Made by a program: the position numbers and the translations under genes
Origin: Petaurus breviceps papuanus
Lineage: Eukaryota; Chordata; Mammalia; Diprotodontia; Petauridae
Length of the DNA: 64,000 nucleotides
Reading direction: 5' to 3'
Assembly (NCBI GenBank): GCA_028583685.1
Contig: JAMXIF010001210.1
Coordinates: 11,081,468-11,145,467, forward strand
Shown: piece after piece, positions 32,165 through 43,374 of the stretch
Numbering within the stretch: the stretch's first letter is position 1
Layout: the number at the start of each line of letters is the position of its first letter
The notes under the pieces: model-generated
Database searches by the model: none
The model's input: the letters and a program-made list of their open reading frames with translations, nothing else
Told to the model about the DNA's origin: nothing

Positions 32165-32860
32165 TTCCTGAGAAGTAGTCATTCATCTCTACTTAACTTT
32201 TCCATTGGCATGTTTCACAATGATCTTGAATTCAATATGTATAAAAAGGAACTCACTATGCTCTCTAACTCCCTCCTGCCTTCCTTATTGCTAATAATTT
32301 TCACTGGCATTCTTCTAGGTACTCAGACTCAAAATCCTAGATAATTTTGGATATGGGCATCAAAGGAGAGGCTCACCAAACCCTGTTGCTTCTTCCTTCA
32401 CTTTATCTCTTGAATCCATTCTTAATACTGTTCTGATTTCTGCCCTTATTATTTGAATTATTAAAATAATTCAAATGAACTATTGTAATTATTCAAAAGT
32501 TCAACTTGAACTACTACAATAGTTTCTCAACCAGGTTGTTTGTCTTATTTTGTCTTTATTCTTTTCTTTCACCAGTATACCCTACTGGGCTACCAGAATT
32601 AATTCTTTCCACTGTTATTCCCCTGCTAGAGAATTTTCAATAACAGTTCAAATAGAAATGATACTTTGGGATTTAAAAAAGAAAGTTTTACTAATTAAAA
32701 AACAGCACTGTGAATTTTATAGTATATATGACTCCCCATTGTTTATAGGAAAAAGTAAAATTCTTTATTCTGGTGTTCAAGGACTTCATAATCAGGTTTT
32801 TGCCATCTTTTCCACTTGGGTCCCCATGATTTTGCTATGTGGATTCAATTAGATCAGATA
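32165..32860 (+). mobile_element. L2 ORF2 fragment, head-to-head with the previous one
   Basis: Sense L2: CTTGAATTCAATATGTATAA (LNSICI-like, from LKLNMSK), GAACTACTACAATAGTTTC, CTGTTATTCCCCTGCTAGAG and CTTCATAATCAGG. Covers part of the same ORF2 region as the minus copy at 31.49-32.13 kb. Confidence 0.6.
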
Positions 32861-33089
32861 ATGAAGCCCCACCCCCAATGCTTAGAATGGTCTTGTTGAT
32901 CTTCCTCTTCTGGTGAGAAAGTTGATTCATTGAGGGTTTTAATGAGTTCAAGATGCATCTATAAGGGGGAATGACTGAGTAATTATTTTGGTATATTCAT
33001 CGAGAAATACATATTTAGTCAATCTTCTAAGAATAGTTATAAGAATAAGCAGTGTATTAATCCATATTTTGTACAAGTCACATAGGAAT

Positions 33090-33639
33090 ATAGATTCTAA
33101 TAGGAGGGCCCTATAATAGACCTCAAACTTTAAAGGTTCATTACTTGATTAAAAACTATGGCGGTTATTTCCATTACTGCAAGAGTGCTGACATGGATAT
33201 CTCCATCCTGTTTCGCTCAAATTCCATGATCAAAACCACTCCTGGTCAAACATGTTCTTGGAGCGTATGTATAGCTTATACCATATCCTCTTTCCTAACC
33301 TAATGAGGAGTCCCTACATCTTATGCCCACCTAGTAAGTGGAGATATTTATTGCTTCACCTAACTTGTGACCCTGCTGACACACCATTTTTGCTTATTTT
33401 AGCTTATGTGTCATATGTCAACCAATGGAATTATTCTGTGTTTTGTATGGTCACTTTAGAATGTCTAGGTATCAAAGCCTATAAAAATAGGGCCTGGAAG
33501 GAGGGGGCCTCTCAGACCATAAGGAAAATCTGAGGTCCATTTCATTAGAGGGGGCCAGGTCCCTTTAATAAAGTGTTTTGACTTGGAGCTCTGTCTCAGT
33601 TTCTCTTTTATTCATTTGGAATGATTTTTGCCCCCACAC
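33090..33639 (+). mobile_element. Solo LTR of an endogenous retrovirus (class I-like)
   Basis: A fossil LTR. It shows a CCAAT box near 33422, a TATA box at about 33480, an AATAAA signal at 33567-33572 followed by the R/U5 pattern GGAGCTCTGTCTCAGTTTCT, and ends near CCCCACA. The 5' limit is approximate and no flanking repeat pair was fixed. No internal retroviral sequence or second LTR is seen in the window, so it looks like a recombined solo LTR. Old to middle-aged by general divergence. Confidence 0.6.
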
Positions 33640-33644
33640 CAGGA

Positions 33645-34020
33645 AGACCTCCCTGAAAAGTCCAGGTCAGTCATCTCATCCTATTTGGAATTAGTAGTAT
33701 ACATAGTTTATACTAGTATTTCCTTAGCCAAGTCATACTGTGGACCAGGAAAGCATCTACATTTTCTACTTCAATGCTTTGCATACTCCAAAAGCTCATT
33801 GGGAGAGCTGTCAGTGGGTGGGATCAATAGCTAAGGAGAAACTGAGAGGTAGGGCTGGGAGCAATAAATTTCAGGGAGAAAGAAGAAGCAAAGTAAATCT
33901 TTTTTCAGCTCACAAGTTTTAAGAAGTAAGGGCTTTTGGTAGTAAAAGGTTTACCAACTGACAAAAAAAATTTCCCTGATATTAATTTACAGATAAGTAT
34001 TTGGGAAACACTAGTACATG
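33645..34020. other. No gene recognised
   Basis: Unclassified sequence. Nothing coding. Confidence 0.3.
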
Positions 34021-34023
34021 ATC

Positions 34024-34132
34024 TTCCTTTCTTCCTTTCTTCCTTCCTTCCTTCCTTCCTTCCTTCCTTCCTTCCTTCCTTCCTTCCTTCCTTCCTTCCT
34101 TCCTTCCTTTCTTCCTTCCTTCTTTCCTTTCT
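34024..34132. repeat. (TTCC)n microsatellite
   Basis: About 25 TTCC units with a few TTTC interruptions at the ends. The open frames it creates on both strands are artefacts. Confidence 0.95.
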
Positions 34133-34224
34133 TTTTTGGACAATCAGTAGCATACCATTTATATCTTATAATTTGCCTTAAATAATTTTTTTAAACCCAC
34201 TCTTTACATGGGTTAATGCCACAT

Positions 34225-34340
34225 TCCCAACTAAATTAGAAGCTCTCCAAGTACTCATACTTTTTTGTTTCCTACACAGTGCCTAATATGGAACTTTGTA
34301 CATAGAAGTCACTCTGTAAATACTTGCTAGTTGGTTGATT
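34225..34340 (+). mobile_element. L2 3' terminus
   Basis: CACAGTGCCTAATATGGAAC, then TGTAAATACTTGCTAGTTGG. Confidence 0.6.
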
Positions 34341-34344
34341 AAAA

Positions 34345-35040
34345 GAAAATCCTCTTGGGAGGCCAAGGTACCCTAAAGTTTTGCCCATTTGCTTTTTTCA
34401 ATGCTAAGTCTTTGTAAAGAACAGGGATAGATATGGGAGATTTTAATTCATGGAGTCATTTTCACTAGGACTAATTGTACTTAAATGACCATGAGACCTC
34501 ATCTATTTCACTGCCAATCCTAGAGAGTTTTATCAGCTACAAGAATGGTCAATCTTGAAAGTAACTGGGCCAAACTTCTCTTTCAACCTCCAATCACTGT
34601 GGCTTCAGAGTCAATGTGACCATAGCTTTGGCTTAATACAGTTTCTGCAGAAATTTGAAAAATCTTGGAAATAGAAAAAATGTGATTTCTTTTCATATTT
34701 ATTCTCATTTTCTCCATTTCTCAAAAATAGTTGAAAAGAAAGTTCCAAGATTCTATAAAACTATCATTTGGATTTTTTTCCCATGTTGCTACCAATGGAA
34801 AAAAGTCAAATATAAACTTAAGATGATTTTCATGTGGATTTATCAGTAGATGGAGCTATATACCCATACAAAATTTGGAGAAAAAAATTTTACACCTATA
34901 CCAAGACTGGATTTATGTACCTGTATTAAAATAACTTTATTGCCCTATATTAATTGAATCCCACAGAAGTTGATTCTTATATCCTAATATAGAGTATTTA
35001 GGCTAATTAAATTTTAACCTGGAAAGTAATTAAAAGATAT
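34345..35040. other. No gene recognised
   Basis: AT-rich unique sequence. The plus frame at 34655-34849 has no resemblance to any family. Confidence 0.3.
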
Positions 35041-35044
35041 TTTA

Positions 35045-35840
35045 GCCCAATCAGTTTGTCAACAAGCATTTATTAATCATCTACTATGTGTGAACCCTCT
35101 CTACCAAATGCTAGAGATATAAAAAAAGGCTAAAGCAATCCCTGACTTTGAGGAACTCATTTTCTAATGGGGGCATGGCATGTAAATAAAGAGGTATCTA
35201 TCATATATACATAGATTAGAAACAAGGGAAGGTACTAGTAGAGAGATAGATAAGGTCAAATCAGAAGGGGATTTGAAACCAGGGAAGAAACCAGGAAAGA
35301 CTTCCTGTAGAATGTGGGATTTGAACAGAAACCAGGAAATCTATGAGGTGGAAGTGAGAGAATTGAGAATTTCAGACTTGGAGAAAAGCAAGCGGAGTGG
35401 CAGCTGAATGATAGAATATGCAAAGGGAGTAGAAGGCTGCAAAGGTAGGAAGAGACCAGATTGTAAAGGAATGTAAAAAACAAATAGAGGACATTGTATT
35501 TGATCCCGGAGGTAACATAAAGGCACTAGAGTTTTTTGAGTTAGGGGTAACATGGTAGTGACTTATTCTTTAGTGAAATCACATTGGCAGCTGAATGGAG
35601 GAAGAGGAGCTAAAGTGGAGAAAGGTTAAATATAGAGATCAATTAGAAGGCTGTTGAAATAGTCAAGGAGAGAAGTGAGAAGAGGTTCTACTAGGATGAT
35701 TGCTATGATTAATATGGGAAACAGAGACGGAGAGACTGAGAGTGTGAGAGACTGAGCTTACTGAGCACTATGCTAAGTGGCAGGGATACAAAAAAACAAA
35801 ACAAGATGGTACCTACTCTCAAATAGTTTATGTTCTTTAA
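35045..35840 (-). mobile_element. L2 fragments, two abutting 3' ends
   Basis: 35045-35745: CATTTATTAATCATCTACTA, CTAATGGGGGCATGGC, AAGACTTCCTGTAGAATG, TTGTATTTGATCCCGGAGG and CAATTAGAAGGCTGTTGAAA are antisense L2. At 35755-35835 a second 3' terminus begins (GAGCACTATGCTAAGTGGCA). Confidence 0.7.
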
Positions 35841-35841
35841 T

Positions 35842-36687
35842 TTTTTTTAAATTTATTTTATTTTTAATTTACAGAATAAAACAAGCATTTATATATCATA
35901 GTATAATAATAAAAAGATGATTGTACATGAAACTGCAAATCTATTATGTACAACTTGCTATTCCTTTTAAATATATAATAAAGAAATGTGTGTATACATA
36001 TATGTATATATATATATATATATAATTTTCCTTCCCCCACCCACAGCCTAGAGAAAGCAATCATTACACACAAATATGTATGTGTGTATGTAAAATCATT
36101 CTATACATACTTCTATTTATCACTTCTTTCTCTGGATGCAGATAGCATCTTTCTTCAATTGTCCTTTGTAGTTAATTTAGGTATTTATACTAGTCAAAGT
36201 GACTTAGTCACTGAAAGTTATTCTTAAAACAATATTGCTTTTACTGTATGCAATGTTTTCTTGGTTCTGCTCATTTTACTCATCATTATTTCATGCAAGT
36301 CTATCCATGTTCTTCTAAGATCATTGAGCTCATTATTTCTTATAGCACAGTAGTATTCCATCACAATCATACACCACAACTTATTCAATCATTCCTCAGT
36401 TGATGGGAATTCCACAATTACCAGTTCTTTGCCACCACAAAGAGAGTTGCTATAAATATTTTAGAACATGTAGGTCCTTTTATTTCCCTAATCATCTTTG
36501 GAAACAGACGTAGTAGTGTTATTGCTGGGTTAGAGGGTATAGGCAGTATAATCACTCTTTGGGCATAATTCCAGATTGTTCTCCAAAATAGTTGGATCAG
36601 TTCCCAATTCCACCAACAATGAATTAGTGTCCCAATTTTCCCACATCCCCTCCAACATTTGTCACTTTCCTCTTCAATCGTTTTAGC
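35842..36687 (-). mobile_element. L1 3' end: ORF2 C-terminus plus 3' UTR
   Basis: On minus the frame reads CWRGCGKIGTLIHCWWNWEL then FWRTIWNYAQRVIILPIPSN and FIATLFVVAKNW, the hallmark C-terminal block of L1 ORF2p (cysteine-containing CWRGC...HCWW). The rest towards 35842 is ORF2 tail and 3' UTR with a TA/TG tract at about 35990-36025. 5'-truncated. Confidence 0.85.
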
Positions 36688-36694
36688 TTTCCTA

Positions 36695-37030
36695 ACAAGG
36701 GAAGAGAAAACATAGAGGGAAACTGTAAGGAGAAAAGGTGATGAAAGCACCCTCAGAGAAGAAAATACTCCAGGTGGAGAGAGGTTTCAGCAATGTCAAG
36801 TGTAGAAGATAGGTCAAAAAGAATGACACTGAGAAAAGATAATCAGATTTAACATATAAGAAATTCTTGGTCTCTTTAAAGGGGAAAGTTTCAGTTCAGT
36901 GGTGAGATGAGAAGCCAGATTGCAGAGAGTTTTAGAAGTGACTGAGTGGAAAAGAAATGGAAGAATTGACTGTAGAAAACTTTCTCAGGGAATTGGGCAG
37001 AAAAAGGAAGGAGAAATATGGAAGGGTAGC
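36695..37030 (-). mobile_element. L2 reverse-transcriptase segment
   Basis: GCAATGTCAAGTGTAGAAGA, GTTTCAGTTCAGTGGTGAGA and GAAGCCAGATTGCAGAGAG are antisense to the L2 RT region (the HHSTETAL and LLDLSAAFDT part in intact elements). No usable frame remains. Confidence 0.65.
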
Positions 37031-37049
37031 AAGCATGGATGGTCATAAC

Positions 37050-37185
37050 AATAGTGAGGAAACTGAGGCCTGGACCTGAGTCTTGCTCAAGGTCACAAGA
37101 GTAGTAAATAGCAGAGCCTGAATTTTAACCCAGGTTTTCTGACTCCAGAGATAGTCCTTGTTCTATTATACCACATTGCCTTCAG
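37050..37185 (-). repeat. MIR
   Basis: GAGGAAACTGAGGCCTGGAC, GCTCAAGGTCACAAGAGTAG and CAGGTTTTCTGACTCCAGAG. Confidence 0.85.
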
Positions 37186-37189
37186 AATG

Positions 37190-38915
37190 TATATGAAATT
37201 AAAATTAATTTATTAAACTAATTAATTAAAATTAAGTTAATGGGACACTTATCAATGAAAGCCAGACAATGAGGCAGACACAGATATTATTTGCCTGGTT
37301 TCAGCCCTCAGATCACAGATATTCTTGGTCTGATTACAATTTACACACAAGTGGATCCTTTTAGGTTATATCTGGCTAGGAATAACTAAGAGATAGTGTG
37401 GAGGTGAAGTCTTGTGTTTAGCTAAGGAGCTGAAAGGACTTTGTATGATGGTGTACAAAAGGAATGATCTGCCCCTGTGCCATTCCTTTAATGTTTTTTT
37501 TTTCCTGGTTACTAGGGAGGAAGAATTCCTCTGAGTGCCAGATGAGGGAGATTCATCAAACTAAATTTTTGCACCCAAGTGTGTGTGAGCACATTTGTTT
37601 CTCTTGTGTTTCTTCTTCTGTGATCTTTGATAATCAAATATCCAAAATCAAATTAGTCAAATTACAGTCTTGTGAAGGCCTAAGTTCAGAAGAGCCATTG
37701 GAGATCACCTTAGCAGTTAAAGTTGGTAGCAGAGCCTACCAGGTATTGTAGCAGTGAACAACAGGAAACTCCTATTGACAGATGTGGAAAGCCAGTTACA
37801 CGAAGACTATGGCGGTTTCAGTGATTGTTACCCTTCACGATGGAGAGTAGTATCATCCATGGACTTTAGAAGGGTACCAACATTGAGAGCACAACTGAGT
37901 TTTACAATAATGGTAACTTCATGAGGAATTCAAAAGGGATAAAAGGATGCTCAGGCTTAAGATTCTTGAGATATGCCCCATGTATTCTCCATAGTTTTGT
38001 TTGATCACCTTTGCATTTTAAGTTTAAGACAATTCTCCTCAGGGACCATGATTGTGCAAGGAAAGTCACAATATGCAGGGGAGAGATATTTTTGTAATTA
38101 CTATTCTTGATATGCTTCTTAGCAAAATATTCTTGTATAAAAGCTAAATTGATGTAAGTTGGTTGTTTGATATAGGGGAGTTCAGAAACTGCAGCCACAC
38201 TCCATCAGGGGTATCCCCTAGAACTCAGGGATAGAGCAATATTTGTCCTAAAGACCCAGTCTGTCAGTGAAAATTGAAGTGAGCCCAGAGTAGGTTCATT
38301 TTCGTAAGTTTGTTGACCTTGCCTTATTACTTTCTCAAGAACATTAGTATTCACATTAGCAAATTTGCTGGGGATGGCTTATAATTTTCTAAAGAAAAAC
38401 ATGAATTGGCAAAGACCACACAATTAGGTATCACACTAAGAAACATAGGGCAAGTTTGGCAAGTGAAAATCTGTAGGTATTAGTGCAAAGCCTGTCAGAA
38501 ATAACGAAGTTTTGGAAATAAACTTGACCAGACAACTTATACCTTGGAATTGGGAGTTTTAGCTAGGGAAGTGAGGAAGAGAGAAGATGAAGTTAATGGA
38601 AAACTGCATTACAATAGACATTCAATATATGTTTGGTGATTTAATAGGACAGCTATGTTAGGATGGAATCTCACTCTTCTAGGGAGGAAACAACATGGTC
38701 AAATGAGACACTTGAGAATATAATTTCTGAAATTATGAATTCCCCTCTATTTAACTTCATCTTCATATGAGTGACAGGAGTTTTGAAAGGTATATATTAC
38801 CCCAGATCTCTAAATTTTGAGGAATAATTATTTGAAATGTGACAGATCTTCCAAGATGACTCACATAGTTCTTTAGAGTTCAGAAATTACTTTCGTCACA
38901 ACACTTAAATATAAT
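37190..38915. other. No recognised gene; one unassigned open frame
   Basis: No repeat family identified. The minus open frame at 37902-38198 gives 98 residues (IQEYFAKKHIKNSNYKN, LHIVTFLAQSWSLRR). It reads like protein but matches nothing I know. It may be a fragment of an unrecognised repeat or retrocopy, or chance. Confidence 0.25.
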
Positions 38916-38919
38916 CAGT

Positions 38920-39005
38920 GAAGGTTTTAACTATCCCTATTTTATAGATGATAAAGCAAAATTTCAGAGACTTCAAGCAATTTGCACCTGGCCATAAAAC
39001 TACTA
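38920..39005 (-). repeat. MIR fragment
   Basis: CTATCCCTATTTTATAGATG and CAATTTGCACCTGGCCATAA. Confidence 0.55.
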
Positions 39006-39029
39006 ACTATTTATATTAACAGACTGAAG

Positions 39030-39390
39030 ATGAATGAATGAATCAACAAATACTTAATAGCCTAAACAAAGTACTAACTGCCAGAATACAAATAAAAAAG
39101 CAAAGATAGTCACTGTTTTCAGAGATTTTACATGCTAATAGGAGGAGGCAGAAAGACAGACAGAAAGAAAGGCAGATAGACAAATGGATAGACAACAAAT
39201 GCCAAGATAGAAAAAAAGACAGACACAGAGAGATACAGATATAGAGATAGAGGCAGAGAGACAGTGAGAGGCAGAGAGCATTTATTGAACATTTATTATG
39301 TGCTGTGTATTGTCCTTAGTTCTAGATATTCAACTATAAGCAAGCAAGACAGTCTGTACTCCCAAGAGCTTAACAGGGAAAGACATAACA
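39030..39390 (-). mobile_element. Two L2 3' ends around a GACA/GATA-like tract
   Basis: CAACAAATACTTAATAGCC to ACATGCTAATAGGAGGAGG (39040-39150), then a purine tract with AGACAGACAGA and AGATAGA (39150-39265), then CATTTATTGAACATTTATTA to GCTTAACAGGGAAAGAC (39275-39390). Confidence 0.6.
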
Positions 39391-39454
39391 AAAAAGAAAG
39401 CAGAAAAGGCTATCCACATGCAGAGAAAGAATTACAGAGTCTGAATACAAATTG

Positions 39455-39685
39455 AAGCAAACTATTTGCACTCTCTCTTTTGTTTCTTCTTTCCAGTGGT
39501 TCATTCCATTGAGCATAATTCTACTTTACACCTTAACTATTGTGAAAATGTTTACTGTGAAGATATACGTAGAACCTATATCAGATTACATACCATCTGG
39601 GGGGAGGAGAAAGAGGGGAAGAAAATTTGGAACTCAAAAACTTGTGGAACTGAATGTTGTAAGCTAAAAATAAATAAATTTAAAA
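39455..39685 (+). mobile_element. L1 3' UTR end
   Basis: TTACATACCATCTGGGGGGA, GGGGAAGAAAATTTGGAACT and AATGTTGTAAGC, then an AAATAAATAAAT tail. It is one of the few plus-strand L1 pieces. Confidence 0.7.
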
Positions 39686-39744
39686 GACAAAAAGAGAGAC
39701 TCTCTAAACTGTGTTAAATTATGTTCCAAACTTACCTGTTAAAG

Positions 39745-39915
39745 GATCAGTGGTTTGGAGCTGGAAGGAAGCTTTTCTATCATTTAGTCCAATACCTATA
39801 TTTTATAGGTAAGGAAATTAAGACAAAGTGATTTTGCCAAAAGCCATACAAATACTAAGCAGTAGATCTGGAATTTGAACCTAAACCCATCACTCCGCCT
39901 ATTATATTCATGCTG
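39745..39915 (-). repeat. MIR-class SINE
   Basis: TTTGGAGCTGGAAGGAAGC, TTTATAGGTAAGGAAATTAA and GATCTGGAATTTGAACC. Confidence 0.7.
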
Positions 39916-40183
39916 TTGTTTCCATATGGAAATACAAATATCTGTGGTTGTGGGGTGAGGGGAACAAAGGTAACCTTGTGATGAACACTGTGCATTCTGT
40001 TTTCCCTAGACTTGTCATTTTCAAGGCAATGACTTAGTATTTTTAGATTTCTTTCTATAAAAAGATGAGACAGAAAGAGCCAGACATAGAAGGCTAATGA
40101 GGTTTTGAAAAAAATATACTTAAGTGTTAAAGTTTATTTATTACAGAAATAAATCAGGGGCCTGGGATTTAAGTTTTCCCTCC

Positions 40184-40319
40184 CTCCCTCCCTCCTTCCC
40201 ACCCTCCCTCCCTTCCTTCCTTCCTTCCTTCCTTCCTTCCTTCCTTCCTTCCTTCCTTCCTNNNNNNNNNNCCTTCCTTCCTTCCTTCCTTCCTTCCTTC
40301 CTTCCTTCCTTCCTTCCTC
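40184..40319. repeat. (TTCC)n microsatellite with an assembly gap
   Basis: CCTCCCTCCC leader, then pure TTCC on both sides of a 10-N run, then CTGTCTCT units to about 40370. True length is unknown because of the gap. Confidence 0.95.
40262..40271. other. Ten-base N gap
   Basis: Ten unresolved bases inside the TTCC array. A nominal filler rather than measured length is likely. Confidence 0.99.
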
Positions 40320-40331
40320 TCTGTCTCTCTG

Positions 40332-40362
<31 letters not shown>

Positions 40363-40379
40363 GTCTCTCCAGCATACTA

Positions 40380-40890
40380 GACTTTCAAGGTTTTGTTTCT
40401 TTCTTTTCAGGGGTCAGGAATCTTTTTGATTTTCAAGGTGAAATTGGGGTGGCAGTGGAATCATAGATAGGCTGATTATGGATGAAAGCAAATCTCGCAG
40501 TGTCACAGTTTTGATAAATGAATTAATTTCTAATCATATGAAGTCCATTATTATGAGAATGCTATTGCAATTTTTGAGACTTTGGTCAAGTCAAGAACAA
40601 TGATTTTATGAACAAAATATTCTTGTTATAATGGACCTATAAAATACTTAAAATGTTTGTGTTCCTGTAGAAAGTTTAAAAGAATTTGGAAAATCACTTC
40701 AAATGATTTTACAGGGAAAATTAATTTGAGTTTCCATTCATTTTGGATAAGAAAGTAAAAGTCAAAGTGATCTTTGTTTCTGCACATTGGGCTTAGTTGC
40801 GACTAATATGAAAATAGTATTTAATTTAACTGGAACTTTATAATTTAAGGTCTATGTGTCTCAGTTGAATCCTTATCAGGAAATTTTGAG
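40380..40890. other. No gene recognised
   Basis: Unique AT-rich sequence. Nothing coding. Confidence 0.3.
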
Positions 40891-40901
40891 GGCACAAGAT
40901 T

Positions 40902-41073
40902 TCTTTCTTTTTTTTTAATTTAAAAGCAATCGGGGTTAAGTAACTTGCTCAAGGTTACACGGCTAGTTATTTCTGGGTGTGGTGCTGAGTATCTGAGCCT
41001 GGGATTCAATCACCAGGTCATCCCGACACTGGAGCCAGTGCTCTTACTCACTGTGCTACCTGGCTGCCCCAAA
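40902..41073 (-). repeat. SINE family B
   Basis: CAATCGGGGTTAAGTAACTT, CACGGCTAGTTATTTCTGGG, CATCCCGACACTGGAGCCAG and GCTACCTGGCTGCCCC. Target duplication GGCACAAGATT lies at 40891-40901 and 41074-41084. Confidence 0.92.
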
Positions 41074-41084
41074 GGCACAAGATT

Positions 41085-41555
41085 CCTAACTATAGTTTGA
41101 GTTTAAGTGCATATTTTCAGGTAATTTTACTACAAGGATCCTAATCCTAAGCTCAAAAACTTTTGCAATCAACAATTTTGGGGGGAACATATCAATCATA
41201 TTTAATAAACTTAATGAGTCAGTGATTACATTGGCATGAGTATTCCTACCAGAACAGATCACACACAATTCATCTTGTTTAATTCTTTTCCATCTCTATG
41301 ATTCCTTCATTCTGAAAATCTATAAATGTTATCCATGCTATGAGATGGAGGCCACTCCATGGATCTTCTAATATTCTACACATACTCCCACAACATTTAG
41401 GCTGCCCATGAGAGAGTCATTACTGTCAACATATGACTGATCTACTTCCATTTCTGAACATTCATTTCCTTGATGATATTTTTATTCTACTTTTCATGCA
41501 TAAAATGTCATTTATAATATGCTGTATCCTTCTTAAACCCAATATACTGGTGTAT
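41085..41555. other. No gene recognised
   Basis: Unclassified. The plus frame at 41433-41705 runs into the RTE-like repeat and is not a host gene. Confidence 0.3.
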
Positions 41556-41559
41556 GGGG

Positions 41560-42105
41560 TGTTCAGGAAGGATAAGCACCTCTGGTGTGATGGCTTGCCA
41601 AGCCATTTTCAGGACCACTTATCTACCTTTGATGTCTACCTATCACCCAACTCTCAGCTATGGTTTCAAGAAGCTGTTACATTCACAGCAGCCACACCCT
41701 GGTAAAATTGTTGCAGCATACAGGCTAAATTAGGTTGAGCATAACCTCCAACCCATTGATGAGTTAGGGGGATGTCTACCCGAAGCATGTGAAGACTTTC
41801 CCTGGAAGAATGGAAAGGTAAAGACAATTTGTTCCAATGGTGATGAAAGCAGCTGAAGCAGGTGCTGTAAAGTGCTTAGAGCTTGGTCAGACATCAAAGA
41901 AGTAAAGGTTATCTATTGCATCTCAGGCCATCACTAGCTGTCTTGACTTTTGTCTTGCCAGTGGAATTCCATGACTCTGGAAGAGAGAGTCTGATGACTT
42001 TGTACAACTCTGCCTCACTTAAATCCAATTCATGTTCAAGTCAAAACATCTCCCTGTGATGTCATCAGTCCTCTTTCAAAATGAAGGGTGAACAACTTAA
42101 ACCTA
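41560..42105 (+). mobile_element. RTE-related retroposon, 3' part
   Basis: GGTGTTCAGGAAGGATAAGC, CACCCAACTCTCAGCTATGG, GGATGTCTACCCGAAGCATG, AAGTAAAGGTTATCTATTGC and the end block TGATGTCATCAGTCCTC, AAAATGAAGGGTGAACAAC. The end block matches 14.29-14.41 kb. The AAC-type 3' end suggests the RTE clade. Confidence 0.55.
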
Positions 42106-42109
42106 CAAT

Positions 42110-42385
42110 GGACATTTACATTACTCAATGGGACAAGTTTAACTGTGATTCTTTCCAAATCATGATGTTGCATAATTCACAGCCATATAGCATCATTAGA
42201 ACCCTGGTGTTATGCAGATGGACTTTTGAATAAGCAAGCAACTTGGGACTATTGGAGGGAGAGTGTCATTTATGAAATGCATACTAACCTGGTTTACTCC
42301 TCTTAGTCAATAAATTGAAATATATAAAGCACATTGCAATATTTAAACTGCTGTATAAATGCTAGCTATTACTGTTCATTATAAT
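42110..42385. other. No gene recognised
   Basis: Unclassified. Possibly degraded RTE or MIR sequence near 42.30-42.37 kb. Confidence 0.25.
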
Positions 42386-42389
42386 AATA

Positions 42390-43350
42390 ATGATTATTGA
42401 GTATTTACTAAGTGCAAGATACGGTACTAGATGCTTGGACATAAACAAAAGTAAAATAATCCTTGACCTCAAGATTCTTACATTCTATTTTAGGGATTCT
42501 CTATATAAGTAAATACAATAAAAAACATGAAGTAATTCTCAGGGATAGGGGATAGTATTAAAAATCAGGTAGATACAGAAAGTATCTTTCATGTAGGAGG
42601 TGGCTCCTGATTGGAGCCTTGAAATCTAGGAATTTGAAGAGGAGAGGACATGAAGGGGCAAAGTATCAGAGGTAGGAGAGGGAATGTTGCATGTAGGGAA
42701 CAGAAAGTAGACCACTTTGACTAGAGTGCACAATGTTTAACAGAGAGTAAGATGAGAGGTCTGGAAAAAGTAGGTTAGTGCCAAGTAGTGAAGACCTTTA
42801 AATGTCAATCAGTGGGGCGTCTTATATTTTGTTTTAAAGGTCACAGGGAGCCAATAAAGCTCCTTGAACAAAAGCAAGCATGGTCAGGCGTGTGCAGAAA
42901 GAACAGTAATTTGGAAGCCCTGTGGCAGATGAGTTAATGAGACACAAACTGGAGCCCGCTAGGAGGTTATTGTCAGAGCCTGATTTTGAGGTGAAGAGGA
43001 AGTGAACTAGGATGGGGAGAAGAGTGTAGATGCAGAAGAAGTTGCAGAGGTAATGGGATCAATCATTTTTAGCAATTTATTGGAGATGGGTATGGTAAGG
43101 GAGAGTGAGGAGTTAGTTGAGGATAATTCCAAGGTTGGAAAGGAAAATAGTACTCTTGATAAGAATATGGAAGTTAGGAGAATGGATGAGTTTAGGGGAA
43201 AACACCATGAATTTTTTTTCTGTTAATTTGAGATACCTATGGAACATCCAAGTAGAGGTGTCTAACAAGAAGTGGTTAATGTGATACTGGCGATCCAAAG
43301 AGGGGTGAAGACTATATATATGTAAATTTACAAGTCATTCATATAGAGAT
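42390..43350 (-). mobile_element. L2 LINE, longest L2 piece in the window
   Basis: Antisense landmarks in order: TATTTACTAAGTGCAAGATA (3' terminus), GTAGGAGGTGGCTCCTGATT, AAGACCTTTAAATGTCAATC, AGGGAGCCAATAAAGCTCC, CTAGGAGGTTATTG, GGATAATTCCAAGGTTGG and GATACCTATGGAACATCCAA. These follow L2 from the 3' UTR into the ORF2 region N-terminal to DYCNSLL. Frame destroyed. Confidence 0.75.
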
Positions 43351-43374
43351 TTTTAAAAAGATTTCTTAAAGAAT

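Noticed and set aside
34000-34181. Open frames of Leu-Pro-Ser-Phe or Lys-Glu-Gly-Arg repeats, also at 40.12-40.43 kb.
   Set aside because: Produced by the TTCC arrays on either strand, not genes.
37902-38198. A 98-codon minus open frame considered as a real gene.
   Set aside because: Protein-like in places, but no family match, no splice or promoter support and stops on both sides. Kept only as an unassigned frame.
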